A stretch of 29,395 bases of DNA from Phlegmacium glaucopus (Eukaryota > Basidiomycota > Agaricomycetes > Agaricales > Cortinariaceae), in the NCBI GenBank assembly GCA_015039465.1, contig MU130382.1:212612-242006 (forward strand), in the 5' to 3' direction. Shown here one piece after another: positions 9,487 through 20,284 of this stretch (positions are counted from its first letter, which is position 1; every line of letters begins with the position of its first letter). The translations under genes were made by a program, and so were the position numbers. A model generated the notes under the pieces. The model was not told the DNA's origin. It made no database searches and saw only the letters and a program-made list of their open reading frames with translations.

Positions 9487-9645
9487 TCACGGTAACCTGA
9501 ACTCTGGGGCAGCTTTTTTCGGGTTCTGGTGATGACCTCGGTTGACAACCTGCAGCTCTGTGTGGATCGGCGGAGCCGTTTTATGCTGTTCATGGTACCA
9601 CACAAGCATGCGTCGGCGCATATCTTCAGAAACAGGAGGGGCCAT
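9487..9645 (-). pseudogene. Remnant of a Tc1/IS630-like transposase N-terminus
   Basis: A 52-codon minus-strand frame begins MAPPVSEDMRRRMLVWYHEQ and ends in TGA at 9487-9489. The pattern PPVSEDxRRRMLxWYxEQxKT is the usual start of the helix-turn-helix domain in the Tc1/mariner (IS630-type) transposases common in Agaricomycetes. After about residue 25 the expected helix-turn-helix is lost, and no DDE catalytic domain follows. It is inactive. Recognition rests on a short motif. Confidence 0.5.
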
Positions 9646-9920
9646 CCCGAGTAGTGCGAAGCCGCTTACAGCTCAAGCGCTCAAGATCCGTTTTCGTCTT
9701 GTTCGCTTCAGAAATAAGGTTTGATGTGACATCATCGTCGCATCAAAAGCTCGCTGGAAAATGTCGAGTACAAAACAATAATATAACTGCAACCCTCACA
9801 TCGCTGCTGCTAGCATCAATGCATCGCCTTTTTCGAAGCCTTCTGATAGTCTACATAAAAAAGCACTGCTATGCTTCCCCAGTTCATTTCAGCACCTAGG
9901 CTTCACACTGGAAAGCCACG

Positions 9921-11139
9921 ATGGGCTTCAACTTGAACTACCTCAGCCATCACCAGGTCGCCTTCTTCCTCCTCATCTCACTCCTCAAAGTCAATACCAC
10001 CCTCGCGGTCAAAAATGTGTTCATCGACGATCAAGATTCTTCTATCACATACTCTCCACCAGGAGAATGGGAAATAACCAAGCACACCACATTGGATTAT
10101 GGAGGTACCCACAAACTAACGTCGAACCCAAATGCCACGGCGTCATTCAATTTCACAGGTAGATATGTTTTCCTTTGGTTTCTTTCCATTTAGGTTGATT
10201 TGTGTTTTTTTTTATTGTTGCTCCATCTATCCAGGCATCGCGATATATTTTCTATCTCCGTTGTGGCCTTATACCGTTAACACAGCTATATCACTCGATT
10301 CTGGACCTATCACTCTAGTCGATCTCGTGGATCACAGTCGTCCGGACGCCGGTGGAGGCCCCGAGACTATTCCATATGATGTCGTTTGGAGCGCTACTGG
10401 ATTAGTGAATACTCAACACAATTTAAGGATATCTGTTGGAGCTGGTCAACTGTATGCTGTTGTTGATGGGCTTATGTATGTTCATCCTCTATCCCCGAAC
10501 TACCCCCCTGCTAATTATTACATTTTTGGTTATGGTAGTTATACTGATGCGACAGACGTTACCTCTTCGCTGTCTTCCTCTATACCGCCATCTTCCTCCA
10601 TATCGCCGTCTTCCTCCCTATCATCAACTTCTACTTTACAGGACCCCATCATCACTTCATCAACGGCAAATGCAACCCCAACCCCATCTGTTAAATCCAA
10701 ATCCCATCTCATAGTAGGTGTGGCTCTCGGTTCATTTTTCGGCATCCTTAGCCTTTTCGCCATATTATGCGCCGCCTGGTATATCTTTCGACGTCGAAAA
10801 AGACCAATTTCAGAAGCTCGGATCGATGGTGCTCTTTACACTACATTATCAAGAAACCCTTCTATGTCTGCCGTTGTACCAAACGCCACGAACAATGAAA
10901 ATTGGACTGTAGAACAACTCTACCCTAACGGATCTTCCCTCCCTCATTATAACGATGGAAAGGCATGGTATAATCAAGGCTATGAAAAAGTTGTCATATT
11001 AGCACCTCCCATTCCATCCCCACCCTATTATCGTGGAGGATACTGCCAGATCGATACTAGTTCACCACGTTCTGCCATACATCAACCCCAAATAACAGGT
11101 GAAACCCTTGATCGTTACCAACCGGGTTGTGCGTTATAG
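9921..11139 (+). CDS. Secreted-domain, single-pass membrane protein (hypothetical)
   Basis: There are two exons (9921-10158, 10235-11139) and a 76-nt GT-AG intron, giving 380 residues. An N-terminal hydrophobic signal (VAFFLLISLLKVNTTLA, about 13-30) precedes an ectodomain with VFIDDQDSSITYSPPGEW and SFNFTGIAIYFLSP. The ectodomain resembles beta-sandwich ectodomains of many basidiomycete membrane proteins of unknown role. A Ser/Thr/Pro-rich stalk (about 185-230, likely O-glycosylated) leads to one membrane helix (about 238-264, LIVGVALGSFFGILSLF) and a basic stop-transfer RRRKR. A cytosolic tail of about 110 residues follows, rich in Tyr and Pro and with no known domain. The layout resembles a cell-surface sensor or adhesion protein, but no function can be assigned. 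An aataaa at 11587-11592 may be its poly(A) signal. Confidence 0.85.
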
Positions 11140-11986
11140 TAACGAATCGCCTCATTTTTTCCTTTCACCGTTACTTTACTCTCTTTCTTGAAACTACCGG
11201 CCACAGCTTTAGCCTGTACCTATGTCCAATCCCTTACTTTATTTGAAAACATTCACGAGACTGCACTTATACTCCTTCCACATCTGATCACTCTCCATAT
11301 CTCCCCTTTTACCTATTTCAGCTTTGGACTCTGCTATCTAAATCTTATATAAATTACCTTCAATATTTATAGCCCAAGTGAAGAATACCATACCTTTAAA
11401 CCGTCATATCCCTTTCTTCCATGTGTCAGTACAAGTCTGCCATTCCCATGGTGAAGTGTGTATAATTGTAATACTACAGTTAACTACCAAAAACCTTATG
11501 CAAACGTCCTCTTATGCTGGCCTATCTACTTACCCCTACTCTTATATTGCGCAACCCGTAGGTTAACATCGTTTCAGTGCCACTTCAATAAAACATAAGC
11601 TTCGCAACAGTGAGAGACAGGAGAAACTTTTTCGGTCCATCTTGTGGACAGGTCGGTGTAGTTGATGAGGCCACAGTTTCATGGGAGGAGAACTATGGGA
11701 AGATTATGATGAGTTTCAAGAGATATTGTACTACAATCATGGGAATTGATTATAAGGAAAGAAAAGGGACCAACGGTCAAGTCATGATGGCGCAGATCCA
11801 ATTTCATATGATTGATATGCGCTACCAAGTCAATTGATCACCTTCAAAGGCGTCTATCGACCGACAAATACACCGAAAGACGACTCCAGTCATTGGCCAT
11901 CAATTGACTTTGACTTTGATTTTTCAAGGAAGATCGGAATAAACAGAGTAGGTCACGAAAGAAAAGAACTGCATAATGTTAATTAT
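11140..11986. other. Intergenic region, no supported gene
   Basis: The first part is the T/C-rich 3' flank of the membrane protein gene. An open frame at 11610-11837 (+) encodes no recognisable domain and has no neighbour-supported splicing, so it is not called. No repeats or RNA genes were seen. Confidence 0.4.
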
Positions 11987-13692
11987 TTAATAACCATTCA
12001 AAGTACTTCCAATTGACTGCGTCTGCAGTGGTTGTTGATGTTGGTGGGGGGGCGACGACCCGACAATGGCCATATTAGGCAGCGGTGAAGGTGAGTGCCG
12101 CATGAGTGGGGACATTGAATGTGATGGACCATTAACGAGCATCTCATTCCTTATCGCCGACCGCATCCCATTTTCTGACGGAGAACGTACAGGGAGACCA
12201 GTAATACCCAAGTTCGGACTCGGTAAAGCATTCCCTCCATTCACGGCCAGCTGTCCGTCCATCATATGATTCCCATTAACCACAGGCCCTGGTCTCTGAA
12301 TCTGCTGCATCTGCGTTATAGGCGAGCCAGGTCCATTAGCACTAGCCAGGGCTCCCCACTGCATCTGTCTCGCAGCAGCAGCAGCCACTGGCGACAACTT
12401 CAAATTTCCAATGTTCGTTCCAAGAAGCAGTTGAATACCATTCATGTTAGCGCCTTTAGGGCCCATATGCATGTATGGACCTGGGAGCGCTCGACCGACG
12501 TTCTGTAGCGCACCCAGCTCGGGAGCGGGCATGTTGGCAAAGGCAGACTTCAAATCTCGCATTTGTTGTTGACTTAGACCGCTGCCGCCATTAGAGATGT
12601 TGCTAAGCTGGGGTGGGCTCTGACTGTGGGAATAGGCAGAGGCTAAAGGTGTCAGATGGTATCCATTCGTAGTCCCAAAATGTTGCTGCGGCTGTGGTTG
12701 AGGAGTAGTGGGGTTCTGAGGTTTCGAAATAGGTGAGCTACTGTTGACTGTAATGTCCACATTCCCGGACCCATTGGCATCTGGCTGCGGTAAAGTAGCA
12801 ACCGCGATACCATTCGGAATAGCAGGGGGAGCAGTGGTGTAGGCGACTTATGAGCATCAACCTGAGGTAAGTTGATAGCAGCTCGTGAGACGCCATTGAT
12901 ACCATTCGCGGACGAGGAATGCTGGGCGATCGGGACAGGAAGAGTTTGTGGAGGAGACATTTGATGAGGGGTTGATTGCAAATTGGAAACCGGCGCCATG
13001 GGAGGGCGCATACCGCCATTAGAGAATATCCTCATCTGTACCCCTGTATTTGGGGGCGGCATCTTTTTAATCTGATGTCCCTGGGCGCCGTTTATTGCTA
13101 CTACGCTCTACTACGCCAGTAGGTACTATCCCATTCATCGTTGGTTGGAAAGGACGAAAGGTGCCTTGAGCATCTCGCCACATCATAGGTTGTTGAAGCA
13201 TCCCTAAGGAAGATCTGTGATCCACCTTCAGCGCCTTGGATAACAAAAATAGGATCCGTCAACAAATTGGCATGGTCCATGGCTGAGAACAAAGTCATCG
13301 TATGCCTCAGATACCTGTAACATATGCTTGATGAGCTAGATAGAACGAAAGAAAGAAAGAAAAAGAAGACATACATGTTGTCGTAATCGTCTACCAAAGT
13401 TCTGTCCTCTTCTTCCGAACCATCGGGTCCAACAGGAGGCGCATCATCAGCGTCGAATTTCCACCTTTCCTGCAAACGTCTCCTTTCTCCTTCAGGATCT
13501 TCGTCAACATCCAGCGTCAAAATGACTCGAACGTGGTAATTTGGCAGCAGTCAGCGGTGGCGGAATGACGTTCCTACGGTCGATGTGGATCCTTCCACCT
13601 CGACCGTAATGCAAACGGACTGCTCGAGCCATCCTAGGCGCAGGAGGGGGAGTCGGAGGGTCATCATCCGTCGCGCTAGAGTTGGACGACAT
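11987..13692 (-). pseudogene. EPL1: C-terminal fragment of EPL1 (enhancer of polycomb, NuA4 subunit), frame-broken
   Basis: The readable parts in order are VRLHYGRGGRIHIDRR (about 13610), ERRRLQERWKFDADD (about 13450), EEEDRTLVDDYDN then, after a 60-nt intron (13374-13315), YLRHTMTLFSAMDHANLLTD. LGMLQQPMMWRDAQG (about 13180), IKKMPPPNTGVQMR (about 13040) and a long Pro/Asn/Gln/Ser-rich tail ending STLNGY at 11987 follow. This matches the C-terminal half of basidiomycete Epl1, which scaffolds the NuA4 histone acetyltransferase. The EPcA-type N-terminal half is absent: homology stops at about 13692, beside the inverted-repeat element at 13750. The frame changes near 13520 (possibly a tiny intron), near 13205, at the 10-bp duplication 13098-13117, and near 12838. 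It is therefore a truncated, decaying copy. A full EPL1 is expected elsewhere in the genome. Confidence 0.82.
13098..13117. repeat. 10-bp tandem duplication breaking the EPL1 frame
   Basis: On the minus strand the block gtagtagagc is followed by a second gtagtagc. Skipping one 10-bp copy joins IVPTGVV in frame to AINGAQGHQIKKMPPPN. The duplication alone accounts for the frame break here. Confidence 0.65.
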
Positions 13693-13749
13693 GTCTAGAA
13701 TTGTTTACCGTAAGATATACATATTACCTTGCTGTAAAGCAAGGTTTCT

Positions 13750-14957
13750 CTGTCGGAAATATTGGAGGTGCCTTATAATCAGTCACGATTTTCTTGTGAC
13801 TGTCACACTGGAAAATAGGATCTGTTCTGGTGCAAGTTGTACACGTATTTTAGCCATTCATACTGTATATGATATCTTAAAATTGGTTAATCTTCTGAAC
13901 TCTCAAAAATCTGGGGTGTAAACAGTGAGGAACGAAATTTGGTCAAACTTACAAGACGGACTGCGGCCTTATGAGGCCTTATGAGGCCGGTAATCCCGAT
14001 AATCCAAATGTGACGAATTTTGCCCGGTCACAAAATTCGTCACATTTGGATTATCGGGATTACCGGCCTCATAAGGCCTCATAAGGCCGCAGTCCGTCTT
14101 GTAAGTTTGACCAAATTTCGTTCCTGACAGGATTTGAGGTTTTTTTACCGATAGCTGGGGTCAATCCGGACAAGATTTGCCAAAAAAATTTAGGCAGCCA
14201 GTGCCGGAATCCAGACAAGTTTGAGGAAATTGGGATAGGTTAGGTTGCCTATCCGGACAACTTTTAGGATGCTAAATATACTATGATACAGTGTAGTCTG
14301 TTGAGTGTACAAAATGAGCGACAATATTGGATAAGCTGCTGGTTCTGATTTTTCTTTCTTTTTTGTATGTTATTCTGGACTTAAAATAATAATAATTTTT
14401 TTGTAAAACAAAGATTTGGAGAAGGCCATCTCTCAGTTAGGCATTCTTGACCTGTTTACTCATAGACGATAGGATACACTCATTCTAAGCTAGAATTGTG
14501 CTTTTTGAGCCAGGCGAGAGCAGTACAAATATTTTTTGAGCCCTAAGAGGCCTGATCTACCGATCCGGACAAAATTGGGCCGAAAAATAGCTAGGTCGAC
14601 AATCCAGACATTTTTTCGGAAAATTTTGGGAACCTAGGTGCAATCCAGACAAGAATTGCACTGAATCACAAATTCCTGTCCGGACAAAGACTTGAAATCT
14701 CAGACCTTGCCTCTTGGCCTATTGCCCGGGGTCCTTCATAAGGCCGCAGTCCGTCTTGTAAGTTTGACCAAATTTTGTTCCTCACTGTTTACACCCCAGA
14801 TTTTTGAGAGTTCAGAAGATTAACCAATTTTAAGATATCATATACAGTATGAATGGCTAAAATATGTGTACAACTTGCACCAGAACAGATTCTTTTTCAG
14901 TGTGACAGTCACAAAGAAATCATGACTGATTATAAGGCACCTCCAATATTTCCGACA
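13750..14957. mobile_element. 1.2-kb element with about 225-bp terminal inverted repeats
   Basis: The left terminus (tgtcggaaatattggaggtg, 13750 on) matches the reverse complement of the right terminus ending at 14957. The arms stay about 95% identical for roughly 225 bp, to about 13974 and 14735. No transposase is seen inside; the core (14126-14734) is non-coding with recurring tccggacaa/atccagacaa words. No clear target duplication was found at the edges. A 198-bp palindrome lies inside the left arm. The element abuts the point where EPL1 homology stops. Confidence 0.85.
13928..14125. repeat. 198-bp near-perfect palindrome
   Basis: The segment starts aggaacgaaatttggtcaaa and ends with its reverse complement. 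The arms are about 92 bp around a roughly 10-bp centre near 14026 (gcccggtcac). The arms contain a doubled ccttatgagg word. About 45 bp of this arm occurs a third time at about 14737-14783, in the right terminal repeat. In single strand or RNA form it would make a very stable hairpin. Confidence 0.9.
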
Positions 14958-15402
14958 TCCGGGGTCTAAATTCAACATTTAACAAATACAAATAAATAGG
15001 ATACGGTGTCGTCCATCGCTCAATCTTTGTAATGTTCTAACGTTTACTTGTATTTGTTTGTGGCATGTCCTCTTCTCATCCCTGTTAGCTGCAACAACCT
15101 ACTTTTCGTCTTCCCCATACCGCCTGCCACTTCTCGCTTCTCCCATGCGTTACCCACTTACATCCTCCCCTCCTCGCAACATGATGTCGTGCTCACTGTC
15201 ACCCCACATTTTCCCTCTTTTTCCCCTCAACTTCTCTGCAGTTTTTATCATACTCCTTTGGGGTTGCGGATTGTGTCCTGATGTCCTACCACATATCTTA
15301 CATTGGATGAAATAAAATACAGTTTTCCCCAGCCTATTCAGTTCCTGTTTACAACTCTGTTCGTGCACTGTATTCTCAACTTGTTCTGAATCACAGTGAG
15401 TG
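14958..15402. other. Region between the inverted-repeat element and the Helitron helicase stop
   Basis: No gene is supported. Open frames on the + strand (15048-15315) are C/T-rich and have no domain. The 3' terminus of the Helitron (hairpin plus CTRR, reading on the minus strand) should lie here or further left. No convincing hairpin-CTRR was identified by eye. Confidence 0.4.
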
Positions 15403-17567
15403 TTACCGCTGCTGTCCCTCATGTTCAACCTTCGTCTTACTATCCAGCTCTTCCAGTCTCGTCATCTCCCGTCTCAGATCCTCCGAAGGATGGTGCATAA
15501 ACAATTCAGGATCAAAATCTCTCAAAATTTGAATACTTTCTTGACCCCTACTGCGTGAGAGTGCGACATACACATTAAATGGCAATAGCATCCCAGACGG
15601 AGGCTTTGTGATGTCGATGATCACGCATTCTAATGTTTGTCCTTGCGCCTTATAATCTGTAAATGCATAGCCGGGAACGATGGTGATCTGCCTTCTCTCC
15701 AGTTTTAATCGCTCTCCATCCACTTCGACACTAAACTTGAGCAATGAGGGTGAAATTGGGATTATTCCTTCCTCAAGCCCATCAAATGTGATCTTTGGCT
15801 GCATTTTGGGCTTGAAAAATATCACTGAAGGTGGAAACCTAAGTTGAATGCTTCCTTCTTCATCAGGACCTACATTCCACTCCCTTGAATCCAATACAAT
15901 ACCCTCGATAGTTCCTCGCGTTCCATTTGCCAGTTCCGCATCAGTTGCAATATTCAACACCACCTTGCTTTCATGCCCACCGCCAACTCTACCCACCTCT
16001 TCAGGTTCTTCATCATGTCATCCTTCAAGTTCACAACTGCCAATCGCATTTTTTGCGTTGGCTTTTCACCCAATTCCACCAATGTGTCTTCTGCAATAAT
16101 AATATATTTCCTCTGTCCTGACGCCTTACAGTGTCTTTCCAACGCTGCTGCATTCCACAAGTCCTTCACGGTGTTTCTTGGTGTAACGAGTGTGGCATCA
16201 CACCATGGAGGTTTTGAGAAGTCGGGAACATCACAATTTGGATTTGTCAACACGAGTCTTTGAACCTCCCTAATGTCTTCCACTGTACACTCGCCAACCT
16301 GCAGTCTACTCAATATTCCTGTCCATATCTCATCTGTGACCCTCATTTGCTGCCGCAGAATGACAACTTTGTCATATTCTAAAAAAATTGATCTTCCTTT
16401 TAGTCCATGACTGTCGTTGCTTTCTGGCCTATCACAGTACAATGCACTGTTTGTGTTTCGCACTGGTGGAAATTGGTGGAAATCTCCAAAGTCCACGACG
16501 TCCATTCCTCCGAAACATTCCGAATGTTTTCCAACTCCTTCCGCCGCTCTTACCCTCAATATGATTTCCGATCCTCTATATTTCAATTGCTTCGTGCACA
16601 TTGATATCTCATCCGTTATTAAGAATTGACGCCCACCCACGTTCTCTTTTCTTCGCTTCGAAATCTCTTGGCTTGATGTATTCACCCAATTGTCCTTACC
16701 AGGCTTATTTATTGGGATGCCTGCCCATGAATGGTATGTTTGGCCACCAATTATGACTGCCGCAACTCCTGACGTACCGCATTTCGCAAGTTTGTCAGCG
16801 GCGTGTAGAGCATCAAATGTTTCTGTGATTGCTCCTATTAACATTGACTTTCCAGTCGCACCGTGACCTAAAACGAGCATTCGCAGTTGTGTTGTCTCTT
16901 TCCCTGGTGAACTCATAAGTGGATGATCACCCTCTGGAAGAATCTCACCTTCTAACTGTTTCAACAATTGATTTTCAATTATATCATGTGCGCGTCTTTG
17001 TTCCTCATTCAATACTTTCTTTTTCCAACAAATGTTTCCATCTCGCTCAGGAGGATCACATTCCATTGGTATGCCTTTCTCATCAGCTTGGAATGTGTCC
17101 ACCCTTGGTTCAATCATTGGTTCCACTCGAGGGATGAAATTGTATCCTGCGAATAACACAGGTCCTCCACCTTCAGCTTCCTTCTTAGTAGCCATTTTCA
17201 ATCGTTCCTCCCAATGTCAGAAGATGACGAGATCTTTCGTGTCTGCTACCACCACGTTCGGCAGGTATACAGTTTGTGGTTGAATATCCGAAAATATTCC
17301 ACAACCCATTGCTGTGTCCATCAAAACCTGTGCATACAGCTTTTCTCTCATTGTCCCTCTCGACTCATACGCAAACTCTATGTCTTCCTCTGTCGTCTCA
17401 ATAGCTTCCGACGTATAACCAAAACAGTCCGTTGTCAAATCTTCTGTGCTCGCCTCCTGCTCAAAGTCAACAGTCCTATCAGGCCCGTCGACGTGCACCT
17501 CTTGCTCGCGTTTCTTTGCGCCGTCATAGCATTCATAATAGTATTGAATGTTTTCAATGATATCAAG
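15403..17567 (-). pseudogene. Helitron PIF1-like helicase domain
   Basis: The frame is readable from IQYYYECYDGAKKREQE (about 17540) through an in-frame TGA at 17217-17219 (LVIF*HWEERL). Next are NEEQRRAHDII, Walker A GHGATGKSM (about 16850), TYHSWAGIPI, the Walker B-type LITDEISM (about 16610), FGDFHQFPPV, LRQQMRVTDEIW, and then a one-base frame break near 15975. The second part carries NIATDAELANGTRG, FTDYKAQGQTLE and YVALSRSRGQESI (motifs V/VI), ending at TGA or equivalent near 15403. All helicase motifs are recognisable, so decay is recent. In the living element this domain unwinds DNA during rolling-circle transposition. Confidence 0.88.
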
Positions 17568-18108
17568 GGTTGTTACATTCTGTCACACGTTACTCCGGTC
17601 CGACTCCGACGGAGTTGTTTCCGGTAGTCTGTACTCCGTTCCAGTACTTTCCCTTGTCTCCGACTCTACTCCTCCTACGTCCAACTCCGAGACTTCTCCG
17701 TATCACTCCGACTCTTCCGACGATATCCCAAACACCTTACCACACCTTCGTCATAACAACTATTCCTTTGTCATCACTTTCCCACTATCAGTCAGCACAC
17801 CAGCCATGGATTATTCACCCAAGAATGCAGGACCTTTTCCGGGAGCAGAATGCAGCACTTATATTTATATTCTATATTTCGGTTGCTATTCCTTTTATAT
17901 TTAAGTACTCGAAACTTGTATGTTTTCCTCAGTTCGAATATCAACTTAGTTTCCCACTCTTGGTCTTCCTCTAAGTTCTTTGCAACTTCCGGTTCCGCTC
18001 CGCTCCATCTTACTCCGAAATCTAGGACACGAAGGTTCTGGGTAGCACAGCACATAAGCTGAGGCTAAGTCCTATCCTTTCCGTGACTCCGTTCCGTGAC
18101 TCCGTCCG

Positions 18109-18440
18109 TTAATCCGTCCGAAACTTCGGAACAGAGTTCTCGAACTTAACAAAGGTTTTCTTCGTTGCCCCATTTACCAACAGCTGAAAGCTATCTTCAA
18201 AGGTCTTCCCACCTATCTTCAGGTCTGTGAGATCGTTGATGTACCTGCGGTGGGGACAGACTGCAAGTAGTACATAGTTCGTGGGGTTGATGTAGTTCTC
18301 TTCAGTAGGTGATAGTGAGGTTTTATGAGGTGCGAAGGTTCGCTTTAAAGTGCAAGATAATGCGCAGAAAAAGCGAAGCCTGCAGGATGATTTTGAAGGA
18401 GTGCAAGTGTAGCTTAGTACGACGTTCCAAAGGTGGGATC
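18109..18440 (-). CDS. Unrecognised coding-like segment inside the foreign block
   Basis: A minus-strand frame of about 110 codons without an internal stop includes SPTEENYINPTNYVLLAVCP, HRRYINDLTDLKIGGKTF and EDSFQLLVNGATKKTFVKF, with stop TAA at 18109-18111. No ATG fits its start. The balanced residue content suggests a protein remnant (for example of a retroelement), but no domain is recognised. Confidence 0.3.
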
Positions 18441-18744
18441 AAAAGTGTGGTAATTCGTCCGTTCTGCTGTCCTCCATTACCCTACTTGCTACTGCTAATA
18501 ATATAGTAACTAGCAATAGCTAAGTGCGGAAAGGTGAAACAGGAATGTAAAATATGGGTTAAAGCGGAGTCACATGGGTCCGGTAATTTGGTAATGAAAC
18601 ATAGGAGATAAGAGCCAAACAAAGGGAGACAAGATAAAAATAAAGGTGATGAGTAATACAGTCACCTGAGTGACCTTTGTTGGAGTCGTGTTTAAAGATT
18701 GCAAGAACAGCTGGTAATTGTGAATGATAATGCGAATGTTTGTG

Positions 18745-18995
18745 ATGACTGCAAGTATCTGTGATGATCTGCGAGTATTCTGCAATAATGTGCGATGATC
18801 TGCGAGTATTCTGCAATGATGTGCGATGATCTGCGAGTATTCTGCGATGATCTGCAATGATCTGCAATGATCTGCAATGATGTGCAATGATGTGCAATGA
18901 TCTGCAATGATCTGCAATGATCTGCAATGACCTGCAATGACCTGCAATGATCTGCAAGTATCCGCAATGATATGTGAGCATCTGCAAGTATACTG
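18745..18995. repeat. 10-bp minisatellite (tctgcaatga)
   Basis: About 24 tandem decamers of the form t(c/g)tgc(a/g)atga, with a few gagtattctg variants, lie at one end of the foreign block. Because 10 is not a multiple of 3, all three minus-strand frames stay open and mimic proteins of repeating IIADHCRSLQ. These frames are not genes. Confidence 0.93.
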
Positions 18996-19004
18996 CAAAG
19001 GTTG

Positions 19005-19435
19005 TGAAACCGCGAAAATGGTGTGTTTACATCCCTAGATGTCTCCTGGGTCCTATCATCATTCCAAGGTTTCAAGAGCGCGAGCATGCTTGCGCAATAT
19101 ATATCCCTATCGCAAGCCTTATCATTCCTCAGCATCCAACACCCTACAAACTGGGGTAGTGTTTCATGCCCTTCCGTTCTAAAGACACGGCAGCGGCCTC
19201 TCTTATTATATCCTTCTCGGTATCCCACCCGTCGATTAGGACACCTTCCAAGTCGTGCCAAATCATCCTCTACCGAAACCCTTTCATCGCTTTCTGCACG
19301 ATTATCTTCTTTTGGCGCCTTTCTGTTGTATGTTTCGAGAAGAAAGGTGAGGAGATTCATATGAGCAATTTCCTGACCTCGATACATGTATTCATTAAGT
19401 TGATCTTTTAAAGTGATTGCTCCCGCATCCATCTC
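19005..19435 (-). pseudogene. Helitron protein, segment between Rep and helicase
   Basis: The frame reads ITLKDQLNEYMYRGQEIAHM, later TEGHETLPQFVGCWMLRNDK and DIYCASMLALLKPWND, ending at VNTPFSRFHN where the foreign block begins. This is the linker region of fungal Helitron proteins (P.F.G.W.PR.D....YC..ML.L..PW). A short GT-AG intron probably separates it from the 5' part (GDKR at about 19535). Joining it across the block needs a one-base shift. Confidence 0.7.
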
Positions 19436-19549
19436 AATTGCATGGTTTCAACATCGCCCAATCCCTTTGACTGTTTCATCGCATCTGCAGATTAAAAGTC
19501 ATATTCTTTTTTTGGAACCTGCTTTTTAAAGTGACATTCACTCACCTTT

Positions 19550-20279
19550 TATCTCCCAGTGCAGGAAACTTTTTTTTAACGGCAGAAATAAGTGCATCGG
19601 TATAAATGCTGACATGGTGATGGGATTCGTATCAATCACCCCATCCCATAAGGTAACTTATAACCTCTGGCCCACTGAACTCCCTCTCACATGTGAGTGT
19701 GTTCACACAATGCTGAATCAAGCGCTTGCTGATGTTTGTGATGTCCACGTGCCCTTTCTCCTCCACTTTATGGAACGCTACCCATTTCGCCAACAACGCA
19801 GAAACATTTGATGACCGTTGTTGTTTTTTGCTCGCGTAATTGGTAATGTACCATGTTAACATGCTCGTATCGCTTCCATTCATAAAGAGCTTCATGTTGT
19901 GATTTGCTCGAATAGACATCAACAATGGAGGATTCCAATTGTTCAGAAATCCACACAGTCGCTTGGGTCCCCAGCCTCCGCTACTATCAACCCAATCATC
20001 CCCTGCCAGTGGAAATGGAGCTCGTCGTTTACATGTCATTCACCCTTTTACAACCTTCAGACAATTTGTGACCGAACACTGGTGAAGTTGGGTCATATGT
20101 GCCAGTTGAAATTCCGTTGCTGTCATTGACTTCACATCGACTGGTTTTCGAGGGTCTAGTGGCCAAGAGTACGACACCGATTCTACTTTTGTCATACCAA
20201 TGACCTCTGTGAAAGATTTCCCATCAATGTCTGCTCGTATTGACCGTCCAACGAACCGCTTCATTTTGTCACAAAAAAC
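19550..20279 (-). pseudogene. Helitron Rep, Y2 tyrosine part
   Basis: After the LTR the frame resumes as VFCDKMKRFVGRSIRADID. It passes an in-frame TGA at 20040-20042 (VVKG*MTCKRRAPFPL). It continues through GGWGPKRLCGFLNNWNPPLL, RANHNMKLFMNGSD and the tyrosine motif TWYITNYASKKQ (about 19820-19855, the two catalytic Tyr four apart), then SNVSALLAK and EFSGPEVISYLMGWGD. A second in-frame TGA lies at 19632-19634, followed by YESHHHVSIYTDALISAV. The Y2 motif identifies the nicking-joining tyrosines of Helitron Rep. Confidence 0.82.
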
Positions 20280-20284
20280 CCCGT

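Larger units (their letters stand above)
17573..18999. mobile_element. Foreign block of about 1.4 kb splitting the Helitron gene
   Basis: Helitron homology stops at about 19005 and resumes at about 17567. The 5-mer ggttg occurs at both edges (17568-17572 and 19000-19004), fitting a 5-bp target duplication. The left part (17573-18070) is rich in tccgactcc words. The middle has a minus-strand open frame (18109-18440), and the right end is a 10-bp minisatellite. The left edge begins tgttacattc if shifted two bases, which recalls LTR ends, but no matching ...ca terminus with duplication was found. The element type stays open. Confidence 0.5.

Noticed and set aside
11610..11837. 75-codon + strand frame
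   Set aside because: It has no domain, no promoter or splice evidence, and could be chance.
13101..13520. Single-exon 139-codon protein
   Set aside because: It reads through a 60-nt intron (FFFFLSFVLSSSSS) and past a frame break; it is part of the EPL1 remnant.
15048..15315. Overlapping + strand frames before the helicase
   Set aside because: They are C/T-rich overlapping frames without domains.
17571..18070. Second solo LTR starting tgttacattc
   Set aside because: No matching ca end with a 5-bp duplication was found. The ggttg pair fits a larger block instead.
18745..18995. CRISPR array
   Set aside because: The units are directly adjacent decamers without spacers, in a eukaryotic genome.
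18559..19432. Long minus-strand frames with repeating IIADHCRSLQ
   Set aside because: They are products of a 10-bp minisatellite, which keeps all three frames open. Only the Helitron part above 19005 is real.
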